A stretch of DNA of 6,801 bases from Alphaproteobacteria bacterium (GTDB lineage: Bacteria > Pseudomonadota > Alphaproteobacteria > ATCC43930 > CGMCC-115725): positions 1 through 6,801 of the forward strand of contig JAGWIH010000122.1 in assembly GCA_028866355.1 (NCBI GenBank). Direction: 5' to 3'. A model generated the notes under the pieces. The model searched no databases, had not been told where the DNA came from, and worked only from the letters and a program-made list of their open reading frames with translations. Positions 1 through 6,397 of this stretch are shown here, piece after piece; the stretch's first letter is position 1; each line of letters opens with the position of its first letter. The translations under genes were made by a program, and so were the position numbers.

Positions 1-1
1 G

Positions 2-223
2 GAGAAGCTCTTCGGCACGATCATTCCCGACGCCGTCGTCGAGCGCATCGAGAAGGCGGCGGACGCGCGCGCCGAGGGCAAGCGCATTTGCATCGAGCTG
101 TTGCAGCAGCTGGCCGAGGTTCCGGGCATTGCCGGCGCGCACGTGATGGCGCCGCTCAATCCGTCCGATATCCCCGAAGTGATCGCCGCGTCGGGCGTGA
201 CGGCGAAGCAGCGCGCGCTTTAG
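2..223 (+). CDS. Methylenetetrahydrofolate reductase-family protein, C-terminal end (5' truncated by window)
   Basis: Only the last 73 codons are present, ending in TAG at 221-223; the frame is open to the left edge. Seen: a helical stretch rich in charged residues (residues 10-40 of the fragment), then a short strand with Gly-Ala-His-Val-Met-Ala-Pro (45-51), followed by a terminal helix. In the MetF/MTHFR TIM-barrel family the last strand has the form GxHxxxxN before a C-terminal helix, and the fragment matches that pattern. Members reduce 5,10-methylene-THF to 5-methyl-THF with FAD in the cytoplasm, feeding methionine synthesis or one-carbon metabolism. The FAD- and folate-binding parts lie outside the window, so it could instead be an MTHFR-like paralogue. 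It converges on the FAH-family gene with only 13 bp between stop codons. Confidence 0.62.
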   Translation, partial: EKLFGTIIPDAVVERIEKAADARAEGKRICIELLQQLAEVPGIAGAHVMAPLNPSDIPEVIAASGVTAKQRAL

Positions 224-236
224 CCGCGCGGCCGGT

Positions 237-1154
237 TCAGGCCATCCGGTTGGTGAGTGTGCCGCAGCCTTCGATTTCGATCTTCACGACGTCGCCTTTC
301 TTCAGGAACTCGCCGCGCGGCATGCCGACGCCAGCCGGCGTTCCGGTGGCGATCACGTCGCCCGGCCGCAGCGTCAGCTGTTCGCTGAGCCATGACACCT
401 GTTCGGCGATGTTGTGGATGAGCTGGTTGGTGTTGGAATTTTGCTTGAGAACGCCGTTGACCCACAGCTTGACCGACAGGTTACCGGCATCTTTGACGAA
501 GGCGGCCGGCGTGATCCACGGGCCCATCGGCGCGGCGTCGTCGAAGCATTTCTGCCCGATCCAGTCATAAGCCATCACCGGCGGCCGGTCCTTGCGCACC
601 ATCAGGTCGCGCGCCGACAGATCGTTGACGATGGTATAGCCGGCGATCGCATCGTGGGCGCGGTCGACCGGCAGATTGCGCGCCACCTTGCCGATGACGA
701 CGCCGAGCTCGGCTTCCCAATCGACCTGGTGCGATCGTGTCGGCAGTTTCGCCGGTGCGCCGGGACCGATGATCGAATGCAGCGATGTCTTGAGGAAGAA
801 CCACGGTCCGTCGGGCCGGCTCGACCGGTCGACGGTTCGGCCCTGTGCGCGCGCCATTTCTTCCATATGGTCCCAGTAATTGGCGCCGGCGCAGAACAAG
901 CCGTCCGGATAGAGCACGGGCGCCAGCAGTTTGACGCGCTTCAGCGGCCTACCGTTGGCCGGTCGGACCTTGCCGGCGGCCTTGGCGAGCGCGCGATGCG
1001 TCTTGGGCCAGGTGCCGAGCAGCGCTTTGACCGACGATGCGTCGACGCCGGCGCCGCGCAACAGCGCCGCCGCCGGATAGACAAGATCGCCGACGAGAAT
1101 GCCTGCGGTCGGCTTGTTACCGTCGCGGTAGGTCAAAAGCCGATACTCCGCCAC
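237..1154 (-). CDS. Fumarylacetoacetate hydrolase (FAH)-family protein
   Basis: This 305-residue cytoplasmic enzyme uses a GTG start at 1154. The open frame extends further upstream, but that extension runs through the coq7 gene, whereas the GTG has a GGCGGGAG ribosome binding site 6 nt away inside the 14-bp gap. The N-terminal region (1-80) resembles the small leading domain of the family. The catalytic FAH fold follows: Gly-Ala-Asn-Tyr-Trp-Asp-His (90-96), the acidic metal motif Asp145-Trp-Glu147-Ala-Glu149, Val-Asn-Asp178-Leu-Ser-Ala-Arg-Asp, Met-Gly-Pro-Trp (210-213) and Ala-Thr-Gly-Thr-Pro-Ala-Gly-Val-Gly (269-277). Glu147, Glu149 and Asp178 fit the Mg/Mn ligands. Family reactions include C-C bond hydrolysis of acylpyruvates, isomerisation or decarboxylation of hydroxymuconate-type acids, and oxaloacetate decarboxylation. 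No aromatic catabolism genes are adjacent, so the substrate is unknown. It is the last gene of the dedA-dsbB-coq7 cluster. Confidence 0.92.
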   Translation of the reverse strand: MAEYRLLTYRDGNKPTAGILVGDLVYPAAALLRGAGVDASSVKALLGTWPKTHRALAKAAGKVRPANGRPLKRVKLLAPVLYPDGLFCAGANYWDHMEEMARAQGRTVDRSSRPDGPWFFLKTSLHSIIGPGAPAKLPTRSHQVDWEAELGVVIGKVARNLPVDRAHDAIAGYTIVNDLSARDLMVRKDRPPVMAYDWIGQKCFDDAAPMGPWITPAAFVKDAGNLSVKLWVNGVLKQNSNTNQLIHNIAEQVSWLSEQLTLRPGDVIATGTPAGVGMPRGEFLKKGDVVKIEIEGCGTLTNRMA

Positions 1155-1160
1155 GCGCGT

Positions 1161-1168
1161 CTCCCGCC
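1161..1168 (-). promoter_or_regulatory. Ribosome binding site that fixes the GTG start of the FAH-family gene
   Basis: On the minus strand the bases read GGCGGGAG, 6 nt before the GTG at 1154 and immediately after the TAA stop of coq7 (1171-1169). This is the main evidence for choosing the GTG over more upstream starts that would overlap coq7. Confidence 0.65.
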
Positions 1169-1744
1169 TTAAATCCGTGTCGATAGCCAGATCGCAAGCC
1201 GCGACCCCGCCTTGATCGCCGCCGAGAGCACGGGATAGCCTGGCGTTTCGGCGGCACCATGCTTGAGCGCCGTATCGCGGTGCTCGATTTCGTCGGCGCG
1301 AAAATCCGCCACGATCGCCGCAAGGCCGGTGTCGGCATCGCCGAGCGCTTCGAGCTGATGGCGATAATGTTCGTCGATGACTTCCTCGACGGCGACGGTG
1401 CAAGCCATCGCTGCGCGTTCACCCATGAGCGCCGTCGCGGCGCCAAGCGCGTAACCGGCGAAGTGCCAAAGCGGCGACAACGCCGTCGGCCGTACACGTC
1501 GTTCGGCGACCAGCGCGTCGAATCGTTCGAGGTGACGCTTTTCCTGCGCCGCCATGCGGCGCACCGCGGTAGCGCCAGGCGAATCCTTGAGCACCGCGAG
1601 TTGCCCGTCGTAAATGCGCGCGGCGCCATATTCGCCCGCGTGATCGACCCGGATCATCCGCGCAATAGCGTCGGCGCCGGCACGATCGCCGGGCAGCCGC
1701 GCTACGGCCTTGCGCATGGGCCTCTTGGCACGCCGCCGGCTCAT
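1169..1744 (-). CDS. coq7: COQ7-type demethoxyubiquinone hydroxylase
   Basis: Ubiquinone biosynthesis: this di-iron monooxygenase hydroxylates 2-octaprenyl-3-methyl-6-methoxy-1,4-benzoquinone (demethoxyubiquinone) at the membrane face, the penultimate step. The 191-residue product shows all the ferritin-like ligands: Asp-His-Ala-Gly-Glu38-Tyr-Gly-Ala, Glu68-x-x-His71, Val-Glu120-Glu121-Val-Ile-Asp-Glu-His, and Glu152-x-x-His155. The C-terminus (AGSRLAIWLSTRI, 179-191) closely resembles eukaryotic COQ7 ends. I chose the ATG at 1744, which overlaps the dsbB stop as ATGA and suggests translational coupling. An ATG at 1759 and one at 1717 (after AAGAGG) are alternatives; the first ten residues are Arg/Lys-rich and not conserved in the family, so the 1717 start is quite possible. 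Length fits compact bacterial COQ7 proteins rather than the UbiF flavin type. Confidence 0.95.
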   Translation of the reverse strand: MSRRRAKRPMRKAVARLPGDRAGADAIARMIRVDHAGEYGAARIYDGQLAVLKDSPGATAVRRMAAQEKRHLERFDALVAERRVRPTALSPLWHFAGYALGAATALMGERAAMACTVAVEEVIDEHYRHQLEALGDADTGLAAIVADFRADEIEHRDTALKHGAAETPGYPVLSAAIKAGSRLAIWLSTRI

Positions 1745-2217
1745 GCGTGGTGTCGCCATGCGGAGAACGCGAACACGGCCATGAGCGCCGAGGCGATGAA
1801 ATTCCAGCCGGCGAGCGAGATGCCGCCAAGCGACCACTGCACTTGATCGCACATCACGGCCTGCGTGTGCGCGAGCATCTGCTTCAGCTGCTCCAAGGTC
1901 TGCGGTACACCGCCGTTGTTGGTGCAGGCGGTCGGACCGCGGAACCAGTGATATTCGACGCCGACATGATAAAAGCCCAGACCGGCGCTGGCCACGAACA
2001 CCGCGGCAAGCAACAGCAAGGCCGCGCGCGACCAGCCGGTTGCGGGAAAGGCCAGAGCCAAAACGGCAATCGCGATGGCCGCGTAATAAGGCCAACGTTC
2101 CATCAGGCACAGCTCGCAAGGTTGCAAGCCGCCCCAATATTGCGAAGCCAGCGCCGCACCGATCACGGCCAGCGCGGCGACGAGGATAATGATCAACGGT
2201 TGGCGCACCGATTTCAT
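1741..2217 (-). CDS. dsbB: Disulfide bond formation protein B (DsbB family)
   Basis: Inner-membrane thiol oxidase that reoxidises DsbA and passes the electrons to quinone. The 158-residue protein has a short basic N-terminus and four hydrophobic segments (about 8-26, 43-60, 65-83 and 135-153). The first periplasmic loop has Gln-Pro-Cys34-Glu-Leu-Cys37, the CxxC pair that acts with quinone; the second loop carries Cys98 and Cys123, the pair that engages DsbA. The Arg41 that follows CxxC (Leu-Met-Glu-Arg-Trp) matches the conserved Arg near the quinone site. The ATG at 2217 has a GGAAA-type site about 5 nt upstream and lies 17 bp after the dedA stop. The stop codon overlaps the coq7 start by 4 bp. 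No dsbA gene is visible in the window. Family length and cysteine layout are normal. Confidence 0.95.
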   Translation of the reverse strand: MKSVRQPLIIILVAALAVIGAALASQYWGGLQPCELCLMERWPYYAAIAIAVLALAFPATGWSRAALLLLAAVFVASAGLGFYHVGVEYHWFRGPTACTNNGGVPQTLEQLKQMLAHTQAVMCDQVQWSLGGISLAGWNFIASALMAVFAFSAWRHHA

Positions 2218-2234
2218 AATGTTTCCGGCGTGGT

Positions 2235-2870
2235 TTAATGGTTGGGCCGCAGGCGATGTTTTAGATGCCACCAGATATACCAGCCGCCGCCGACGATGAT
2301 GAGACCAACAACGACGATGTCGAAACGCTGCATGATGGCGCGCAGACGCGGATCGTGGTCCCATTGTTCGCCGAGTTTGTAGCCGACATAGGCAAGCGCG
2401 AAACACCACGGCCACGAGCCGATGAAGGTATAAATCTGGAATTTGATCTGCGGCATGCCGGCGATACCGGCCGGCAGCGCGATGAACGTGCGCACCACCG
2501 GCAACAGCCGGCCGATGAGAACCGTGATGCTGCCGTAGCGCGCGAAAAAATCATGCGCCCAGTCGAGCTCGCGCCGGCCCAACAGCACGTAGCCACCCCA
2601 ACGCTCGATGAACGGGCGGCCGCCGTAATGGCCGATGGCATAAGCGATGGTTGAACCCAGATTGCAGCCGAGTGCGCCGGCAGTCGCCACCAGGATCAGG
2701 TCGAACCGGCCGGTGAACACCAGATAGCCGGAAAACGGCATGATGATTTCGGATGGCAACGGAATGCAGGCGGACTCAATCGCCATCAACATAACGATGC
2801 CGCCATAGCCGAGGCTCGAAATCGTCGCGACGATGAGGCCGGCGAGCGACGGAACGATCTTGGCGAGCAT
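2235..2870 (-). CDS. DedA-family integral membrane protein
   Basis: A 211-residue inner-membrane protein of the DedA/SNARE-associated (VTT) family. Members are needed for envelope integrity, pH and antimicrobial-peptide tolerance, and some have been assigned to undecaprenyl-phosphate or phospholipid transbilayer movement. Seen: hydrophobic segments near 10-30, 40-65, 66-80, 145-165 and 183-201; the acidic residues Glu32 and Glu41 in Ile-Glu-Ser-Ala-Cys-Ile-Pro-Leu-Pro-Ser-Glu; the glycine-rich re-entrant region 65-84; and Gly-Arg121-Leu-Leu-Pro-Val-Val-Arg127 followed by AGIAG. The two arginines six apart match the pair shown to be essential in E. coli YqjA/YghB. The start at 2870 gives the usual family length; an in-frame ATG at 2924 would add 18 polar residues and is less likely. 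No strong ribosome binding site is visible. It is probably the first gene of the dsbB-coq7-FAH operon. Confidence 0.9.
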   Translation of the reverse strand: MLAKIVPSLAGLIVATISSLGYGGIVMLMAIESACIPLPSEIIMPFSGYLVFTGRFDLILVATAGALGCNLGSTIAYAIGHYGGRPFIERWGGYVLLGRRELDWAHDFFARYGSITVLIGRLLPVVRTFIALPAGIAGMPQIKFQIYTFIGSWPWCFALAYVGYKLGEQWDHDPRLRAIMQRFDIVVVGLIIVGGGWYIWWHLKHRLRPNH

Positions 2871-2992
2871 GGTCTGGCTTCGGTCTCGAATGGCGTCGTC
2901 GTGGGAGCCGCGATCTAGCCGCATCCGCGTCGCCGCCGCAAGCGCGAAGCCGGATTGACCGCGCGCGACCCCCGGCTATAGTGGCCGCCGTT
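2871..2992. other. Divergent intergenic region between the dedA operon and tRNA-Leu
   Basis: This 122-bp gap must hold the promoters of two divergent units. The tRNA-ward promoter is clear (listed separately). In the other direction I see only weak matches: TTGCGG-like and TAGATC-like hexamers around 2915-2943 on the minus strand. I do not call a dedA promoter. Confidence 0.5.
2955..2982 (+). promoter_or_regulatory. Sigma70-type promoter of tRNA-Leu
   Basis: A TTGACC hexamer (2955-2960) and a TATAGT hexamer (2977-2982) are separated by 16 bp, each differing from consensus at only one or two positions. Start of transcription would fall near 2988-2991, just before the first tRNA base at 2993. 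The bases between are G/C-rich, as in many alphaproteobacterial stable-RNA promoters. The GlsB-family gene downstream is probably served by the same promoter. Confidence 0.7.
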
Positions 2993-3079
2993 GCCCCTGT
3001 GGCGGAATTGGTAGACGCGGCAGACTCAAAATCTGTTATCCGCAAGGATGTGCTGGTTCGAGTCCGGCCAGGGGCACCA
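2993..3079 (+). tRNA. tRNA-Leu, anticodon CAA (reads UUG)
   Basis: An 87-nt class II tRNA with encoded CCA. The 7-bp acceptor stem pairs 2993-2999 (GCCCCTG) with 3069-3075 (CAGGGGC), followed by discriminator A3076 and CCA at 3077-3079. The anticodon stem is GCAGA/TCTGT around the 7-base loop CTCAAAA, which places anticodon CAA at 3027-3029. A long variable arm (ATCC-GCAA-GGAT) is typical of leucine tRNAs. The T arm is GCTGG-TTCGAGT-CCGGC. All helices pair well, with only G-T wobbles, so the gene appears functional. No repeat of its 3' end is seen in the window, so there is no sign of an element integrated here. Confidence 0.97.
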
Positions 3080-3090
3080 GTGAATTCAAA

Positions 3091-3095
3091 GGGGG
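3091..3095 (+). promoter_or_regulatory. Ribosome binding site of the GlsB-family gene
   Basis: A run of five G (in AAAGGGGG) lies 9 nt before the ATG at 3105, in the 25-bp gap after the tRNA. It shows that the small reading frame is equipped for translation and supports this start codon. Confidence 0.55.
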
Positions 3096-3104
3096 TCAAG
3101 CATC

Positions 3105-3359
3105 ATGCAAGGCAGCGGCATTCTCGTCCTGTTGCTCGTCGGATTGGTCGCCGGCTGGCTCGCTGGCCAGATCGTGCGCGGTCGCGGCTTCGGACTGGTC
3201 GGTGATCTGGTCGTTGGCGTCGTCGGCGCCTTCATCGGCCGCTGGATCTTCGGCGCGCTCGGCATCTTCGTCGGCATGGGCTTAATCGGCGCCGTCATCA
3301 GTGCCACCATCGGCGCGGTGATCCTGGTCGCGATTATCCGGCTGGTTCGACGCGCCTAA
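3105..3359 (+). CDS. GlsB/YeaQ/YmgE-family small stress-response membrane protein
   Basis: An 84-residue, very hydrophobic protein with three predicted membrane segments (about 4-22, 30-49 and 52-79) and a short basic C-terminus (Arg-Leu-Val-Arg-Arg-Ala). The Gly-rich pattern Gly-Arg-Gly-Phe-Gly-Leu-Val-Gly-Asp-Leu-Val-Val-Gly-Val-Val-Gly-Ala (residues 26-42), followed by Phe-Ile-Gly, is characteristic of the family formerly called transglycosylase-associated proteins (Pfam Transgly_assoc). Members are often induced by acid, envelope or general stress; no biochemical activity is firmly established. Length matches the family. The gene starts 25 bp after tRNA-Leu and converges on ppc with 26 bp between stop codons. 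No separate promoter fits between tRNA and ATG, so read-through from the tRNA promoter is likely. Confidence 0.9.
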   Translation: MQGSGILVLLLVGLVAGWLAGQIVRGRGFGLVGDLVVGVVGAFIGRWIFGALGIFVGMGLIGAVISATIGAVILVAIIRLVRRA

Positions 3360-3385
3360 CGGCAGCTGCCAGACGCCGGCGCGGC

Positions 3386-6166
3386 TCAACCGCTGTTGCG
3401 CAGTCCGGTGGCGATCCCGTTGATCGTGCGATGGATGTCGCGCACGGTATCTTCATCGGTGTCGCCAGAGCGATGGCGCTTGAGCAGCTCGATCTGCACG
3501 TGATTGAGCGGGTCGAGATACGGAAAACGGTTGCGGATTGAACGGCTGAGTAGCGGATTGCTTTCGAGCAGCGACGTCTGCTCCATGATGTCGAGCAATG
3601 CCGCGATCGTCGCTTGCCATTCGCCGCGCAGCTTCGCGAAGATGGTCTCACCGAGCGCCGTGTCGGTCACCAAGCCAGCATAGCGCTCGGCAATCGCGAT
3701 ATCGCTTTTGGCCAGAACCATGTCCATGTTGGACAGCAGTGCGGCGAAGAACGGCCATTCGCGATACATCGCCCGCAGCGTCGCCATGCCGTCCGCCGGG
3801 TGCTCGGCAAGCCATGCGCGCACCGCCGAGCCGAAGCCATACCAGCCCGGCAGCATGAGGCGGCATTGCGCCCAACTGAACACCCACGGGATCGCACGCA
3901 AATCGGCAATGCGGCGTGACGGACGACGCGACGCCGGTCGACTGCCGAGGTTAAGGTGGACGATCTCGCCGATAACTGTCGCTTCCCAAAAATAATCTTC
4001 GAAGCCCGGCGTCTCGTAAACCAGGCCGCGATAGGCGCGATAGGCCGACGCCGATAATTTCTCCATCGCGGCGATGAAAGCCGGCGGCGGCGGCGCGGCG
4101 TTCGAAAGCAAGCTCGCCTCGATGGTTGCGGCGGCGAGCGCCTCGAGGTTGCGACGGCCGACCTCGGGATTGGAATATTTCGCGGCGATGACTTCGCCTT
4201 GTTCCGTGATGCGGATGGCGCCGTCCACCGCGCCGGAAGGTTGCGCCAGGATCGCCTGATAGCTGGGGCCGCCGCCGCGGCCGACGGTGCCGCCGCGGCC
4301 GTGGAACAGCCGCAGGCGCACGCCGTGACGGTGGCATGATTCGACCAGCGCGGTTTCGGCCTTCCAAAGCTCCCAGCCGGAAGTGAGGTAGCCGCCGTCC
4401 TTGTTGCTGTCGGAATAGCCGAGCATGACCTCTTGCACGCCGCCGCGGCTGTCAATGAGGCGCCGATAAATCGGCAGCGCCAAAAGGCGATCGACGATTT
4501 GGCCGCACCGGCGCAGATCGTCGATGGTTTCGAACAGCGGCACGATGTCGAGGTCGATCTCGTGCGGCTGTAGCCGATAGAGACCAACCTCGCGCAGCAG
4601 CAGAACGACCTCGAGAACGTCCGAAACGCCGTTCGCCATGGAGATGACGTAGTTGGCGATCGCGCTCTTGCCGTAGCGCCGTTGCGCCTCGGCCGCCGCG
4701 CGCAAGACGCCGAGCTCGGAAGCAGTTTCCTGGGAATACGCAATCGAAGGCGATACCGGCGGCCGCGCGGTCGCGAGCTCGGCGGTCAATACGGCGATCC
4801 TTTCGTCCTCGTCGAGGCCGCGGTAACCGGTTCCCGGCACCGCGGCTTCGAGCAGCTCGGCGACGACGCGTTCGTGCACGTTGGCATTCTGGCGCAGATC
4901 GAGCGCCGCAAGATGGAACCCAAACACGTCGAGCGCGCGCCGCAGATCGCGCAGCCGGCCGCGCGCCAGCATCGCCGAGCCGTTGGCGACCAGCGATTCG
5001 TGGATCACCCCGAGATCGGCCGCGAACTCGCCGGCACTGCCATAAGGCGCGGCCTCGCCGACCGGAACGCGATGCACTTCGGCGTCGTTGAGCGTCCGGG
5101 CGGTCGCGGCGACGCGCGCGTAGATCCCCGAGATGGCGCGGCGATAAGGCTCGCTGGCGCGATGCGGCGAATGATCGGGCGAGCGCGCGGCGAGCCGATC
5201 GAGCTCGGCCGTCGTGCGGACCAAGAGAGCGTGCAGCGACAACTCGCGGCCAAGCGCGTGCAATTCGTCGAGATAGAATCCCAACGCCCGGCCGCTCTGC
5301 ATCAGAACGGCCTGGCGCAGCACGTCGGCCGTGACGAAGGGATTGCCGTCACGGTCGCCGCCGATCCAGCTACCCATCCGCAGGAACGACGGCAATGGCC
5401 CTGAAATCGCCTCGGCGAGCAGATCCTCGAAGGTCGCATAGAAGCGCGGCAGCTCGTGCAGGAACGTGTAATCGTAGTAGGCGATGCCGTTGGCGACTTC
5501 GTCGATCACCGCCAGCCGGCTGCGGCGCAGCAGCGCCGTTTGCCACAGAGTAAGCACGGCCCGACGCAGCGCTTCTTCGTTGACGGCCAGCTCCTCGGGC
5601 GTGAGCGCGACGCGGTCACGCTCGTCGAGCAGCGTGGCGATTTCCCGCTCGCGGTCGAGCGTGCTTCGGCGTCGCACCTCGGTCGGGTGCGCGGTGAGCA
5701 CGGGGCAGATCAGCGCCCGCTCGAAGAACGAGCGCACGGCCACCGGCGATCGGCCGGTCTCACGCACGGCGGCGATCGCGCGCGCGACCGTTCCTTCGCG
5801 CGGCGCCGAAGCGGCCATCGCGTGCGCGCGTGTCCGCCGGATGTGGTGCTGATCCTCCGCGAGATTGGCGAGGTGCGAGAAATAAGTGAATGAGCGGATC
5901 ACGCGCGTGGTCTCGTCACGGGTGAGCCGGTTCAAGGTCGTTTCAAGCTCGTCGCGGGCGGCCTCGTCGGCGTCGCGATGAAAGCGGATCGACGAACGAC
6001 GGATGCGCTCGACGATCTCGAAGATCGCCTCGCCCTCCTGATCGCGGAGCGTTTCGCCGAGAATCCGGCCCAACAGCCGGATGTCGTTGCGCAGCGGCAA
6101 GTCCTTGTCGGGAATCTCGACAATGCCAGGCGATTCGCCGGCCGCTGCCGATGCTCGGACGACCAT
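3386..6166 (-). CDS. ppc: Phosphoenolpyruvate carboxylase
   Basis: Cytoplasmic anaplerotic enzyme that makes oxaloacetate and phosphate from PEP and bicarbonate, normally a homotetramer. The 926-residue product is full length (E. coli 883; somewhat longer forms are usual in this class). Catalytic motifs: Leu-Thr-Ala-His160-Pro-Thr-Glu (equivalent of E. coli His138), Gly-Ser-Trp-Ile-Gly-Gly-Asp-Arg-Asp-Gly-Asn (265-275), Gly-Tyr-Ser-Asp-Ser-Asn-Lys-Asp-Gly-Gly (583-592) and the mobile loop Phe-His-Gly-Arg624-Gly-Gly-Thr-Val-Gly-Arg-Gly-Gly-Gly (621-633). The C-terminus ends in the family signature GLRNSG. By my alignment the four E. coli aspartate-inhibitor contacts (Arg587, Lys773, Arg832, Asn881) correspond to Arg624, Lys820, Arg880 and Asn924, so feedback inhibition by aspartate is likely. 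A Pro-rich stretch (692-695) sits in a variable loop. The ATG at 6166 has a GGGG site 8 nt upstream (6178-6175). It is transcribed alone. Confidence 0.97.
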   Translation of the reverse strand: MVVRASAAAGESPGIVEIPDKDLPLRNDIRLLGRILGETLRDQEGEAIFEIVERIRRSSIRFHRDADEAARDELETTLNRLTRDETTRVIRSFTYFSHLANLAEDQHHIRRTRAHAMAASAPREGTVARAIAAVRETGRSPVAVRSFFERALICPVLTAHPTEVRRRSTLDREREIATLLDERDRVALTPEELAVNEEALRRAVLTLWQTALLRRSRLAVIDEVANGIAYYDYTFLHELPRFYATFEDLLAEAISGPLPSFLRMGSWIGGDRDGNPFVTADVLRQAVLMQSGRALGFYLDELHALGRELSLHALLVRTTAELDRLAARSPDHSPHRASEPYRRAISGIYARVAATARTLNDAEVHRVPVGEAAPYGSAGEFAADLGVIHESLVANGSAMLARGRLRDLRRALDVFGFHLAALDLRQNANVHERVVAELLEAAVPGTGYRGLDEDERIAVLTAELATARPPVSPSIAYSQETASELGVLRAAAEAQRRYGKSAIANYVISMANGVSDVLEVVLLLREVGLYRLQPHEIDLDIVPLFETIDDLRRCGQIVDRLLALPIYRRLIDSRGGVQEVMLGYSDSNKDGGYLTSGWELWKAETALVESCHRHGVRLRLFHGRGGTVGRGGGPSYQAILAQPSGAVDGAIRITEQGEVIAAKYSNPEVGRRNLEALAAATIEASLLSNAAPPPPAFIAAMEKLSASAYRAYRGLVYETPGFEDYFWEATVIGEIVHLNLGSRPASRRPSRRIADLRAIPWVFSWAQCRLMLPGWYGFGSAVRAWLAEHPADGMATLRAMYREWPFFAALLSNMDMVLAKSDIAIAERYAGLVTDTALGETIFAKLRGEWQATIAALLDIMEQTSLLESNPLLSRSIRNRFPYLDPLNHVQIELLKRHRSGDTDEDTVRDIHRTINGIATGLRNSG

Positions 6167-6195
6167 CGCTCAGGCCCCGCCGGTGCGATGAGCCC

Positions 6196-6220
6196 GCGCG
6201 TACCGCGGCGCGGTACACGC
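6196..6220. repeat. Imperfect inverted repeat in the ppc leader
   Basis: A perfect 7-bp dyad, GTACCGC (6200-6206) and GCGGTAC (6210-6216), is separated by GGC. Beyond one mismatched pair (6199/6217) the outer bases 6196-6198 and 6218-6220 pair again, giving 25 bp in all. It lies 30-54 bp upstream of the ppc ATG. It could be a transcription-factor operator or a leader hairpin. No T tract follows on either strand, so it is not a terminator. Confidence 0.5.
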
Positions 6221-6268
6221 ACCGGTTGCTTTCAGGCCGCTTCGGATTGTCATCGCCGGTTATTTCGG

Positions 6269-6297
6269 TTGAGCCGCAAGTCGGATGTCGATATTTA
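6269..6297 (+). promoter_or_regulatory. Weak candidate promoter for the MHS transporter
   Basis: TTGAGC (6269-6274) and TATTTA (6292-6297) are spaced by 17 bp in the A/T-richer part of the intergenic region. The -35 match is fair and the -10 match poor. It would give a leader of roughly 105 nt before the ATG at 6410. Confidence 0.22.
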
Positions 6298-6397
6298 GCC
6301 GATCATCGATGCGATTGTCTCACGCTTCATTGCCGCATGATGTGCCGGTCCCGGGGCGGCGCCATCGGGCTCCTGTGTGCGGCCATGGCGACTTTCC

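Noticed and set aside
223..243. Possible terminator between the convergent MTHFR-family and FAH-family genes
   Set aside because: GCCGCGCGGC and GGCC-N6-GGCC are short, overlap coding sequence and lack a T run.
414..1172. A 252-codon plus-strand frame antisense to the FAH-family gene
   Set aside because: The opposite strand encodes a clear FAH-family enzyme; the antisense product has no family character and no good ribosome binding site was seen.
2776..3099. A minus-strand frame running through the tRNA-Leu gene into dedA
   Set aside because: It is antisense to a well-folded tRNA and out of frame with dedA; translations of tRNA complements commonly give such spurious starts.
2993..3105. tRNA-Leu as an integration site for a mobile element
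   Set aside because: No integrase gene, no second copy of the tRNA 3' end and no shift in gene type is visible downstream; the following genes are ordinary chromosomal genes.
3361..3382. Possible bidirectional terminator between the GlsB-family gene and ppc (palindrome GGCAGCTGCC and CGCCGGCG)
   Set aside because: The palindrome has no loop and there is no T tract on either side; short G/C palindromes are frequent at this base composition.
3667..4743. A 358-codon open frame on the minus strand inside ppc, plus several long plus-strand frames over 4682-5893
   Set aside because: They overlap a complete, motif-rich PEP carboxylase gene. Their translations are Arg/Ala/Pro/Ser-rich, without membrane pattern or recognisable motifs, as expected of alternative frames in GC-rich coding DNA.
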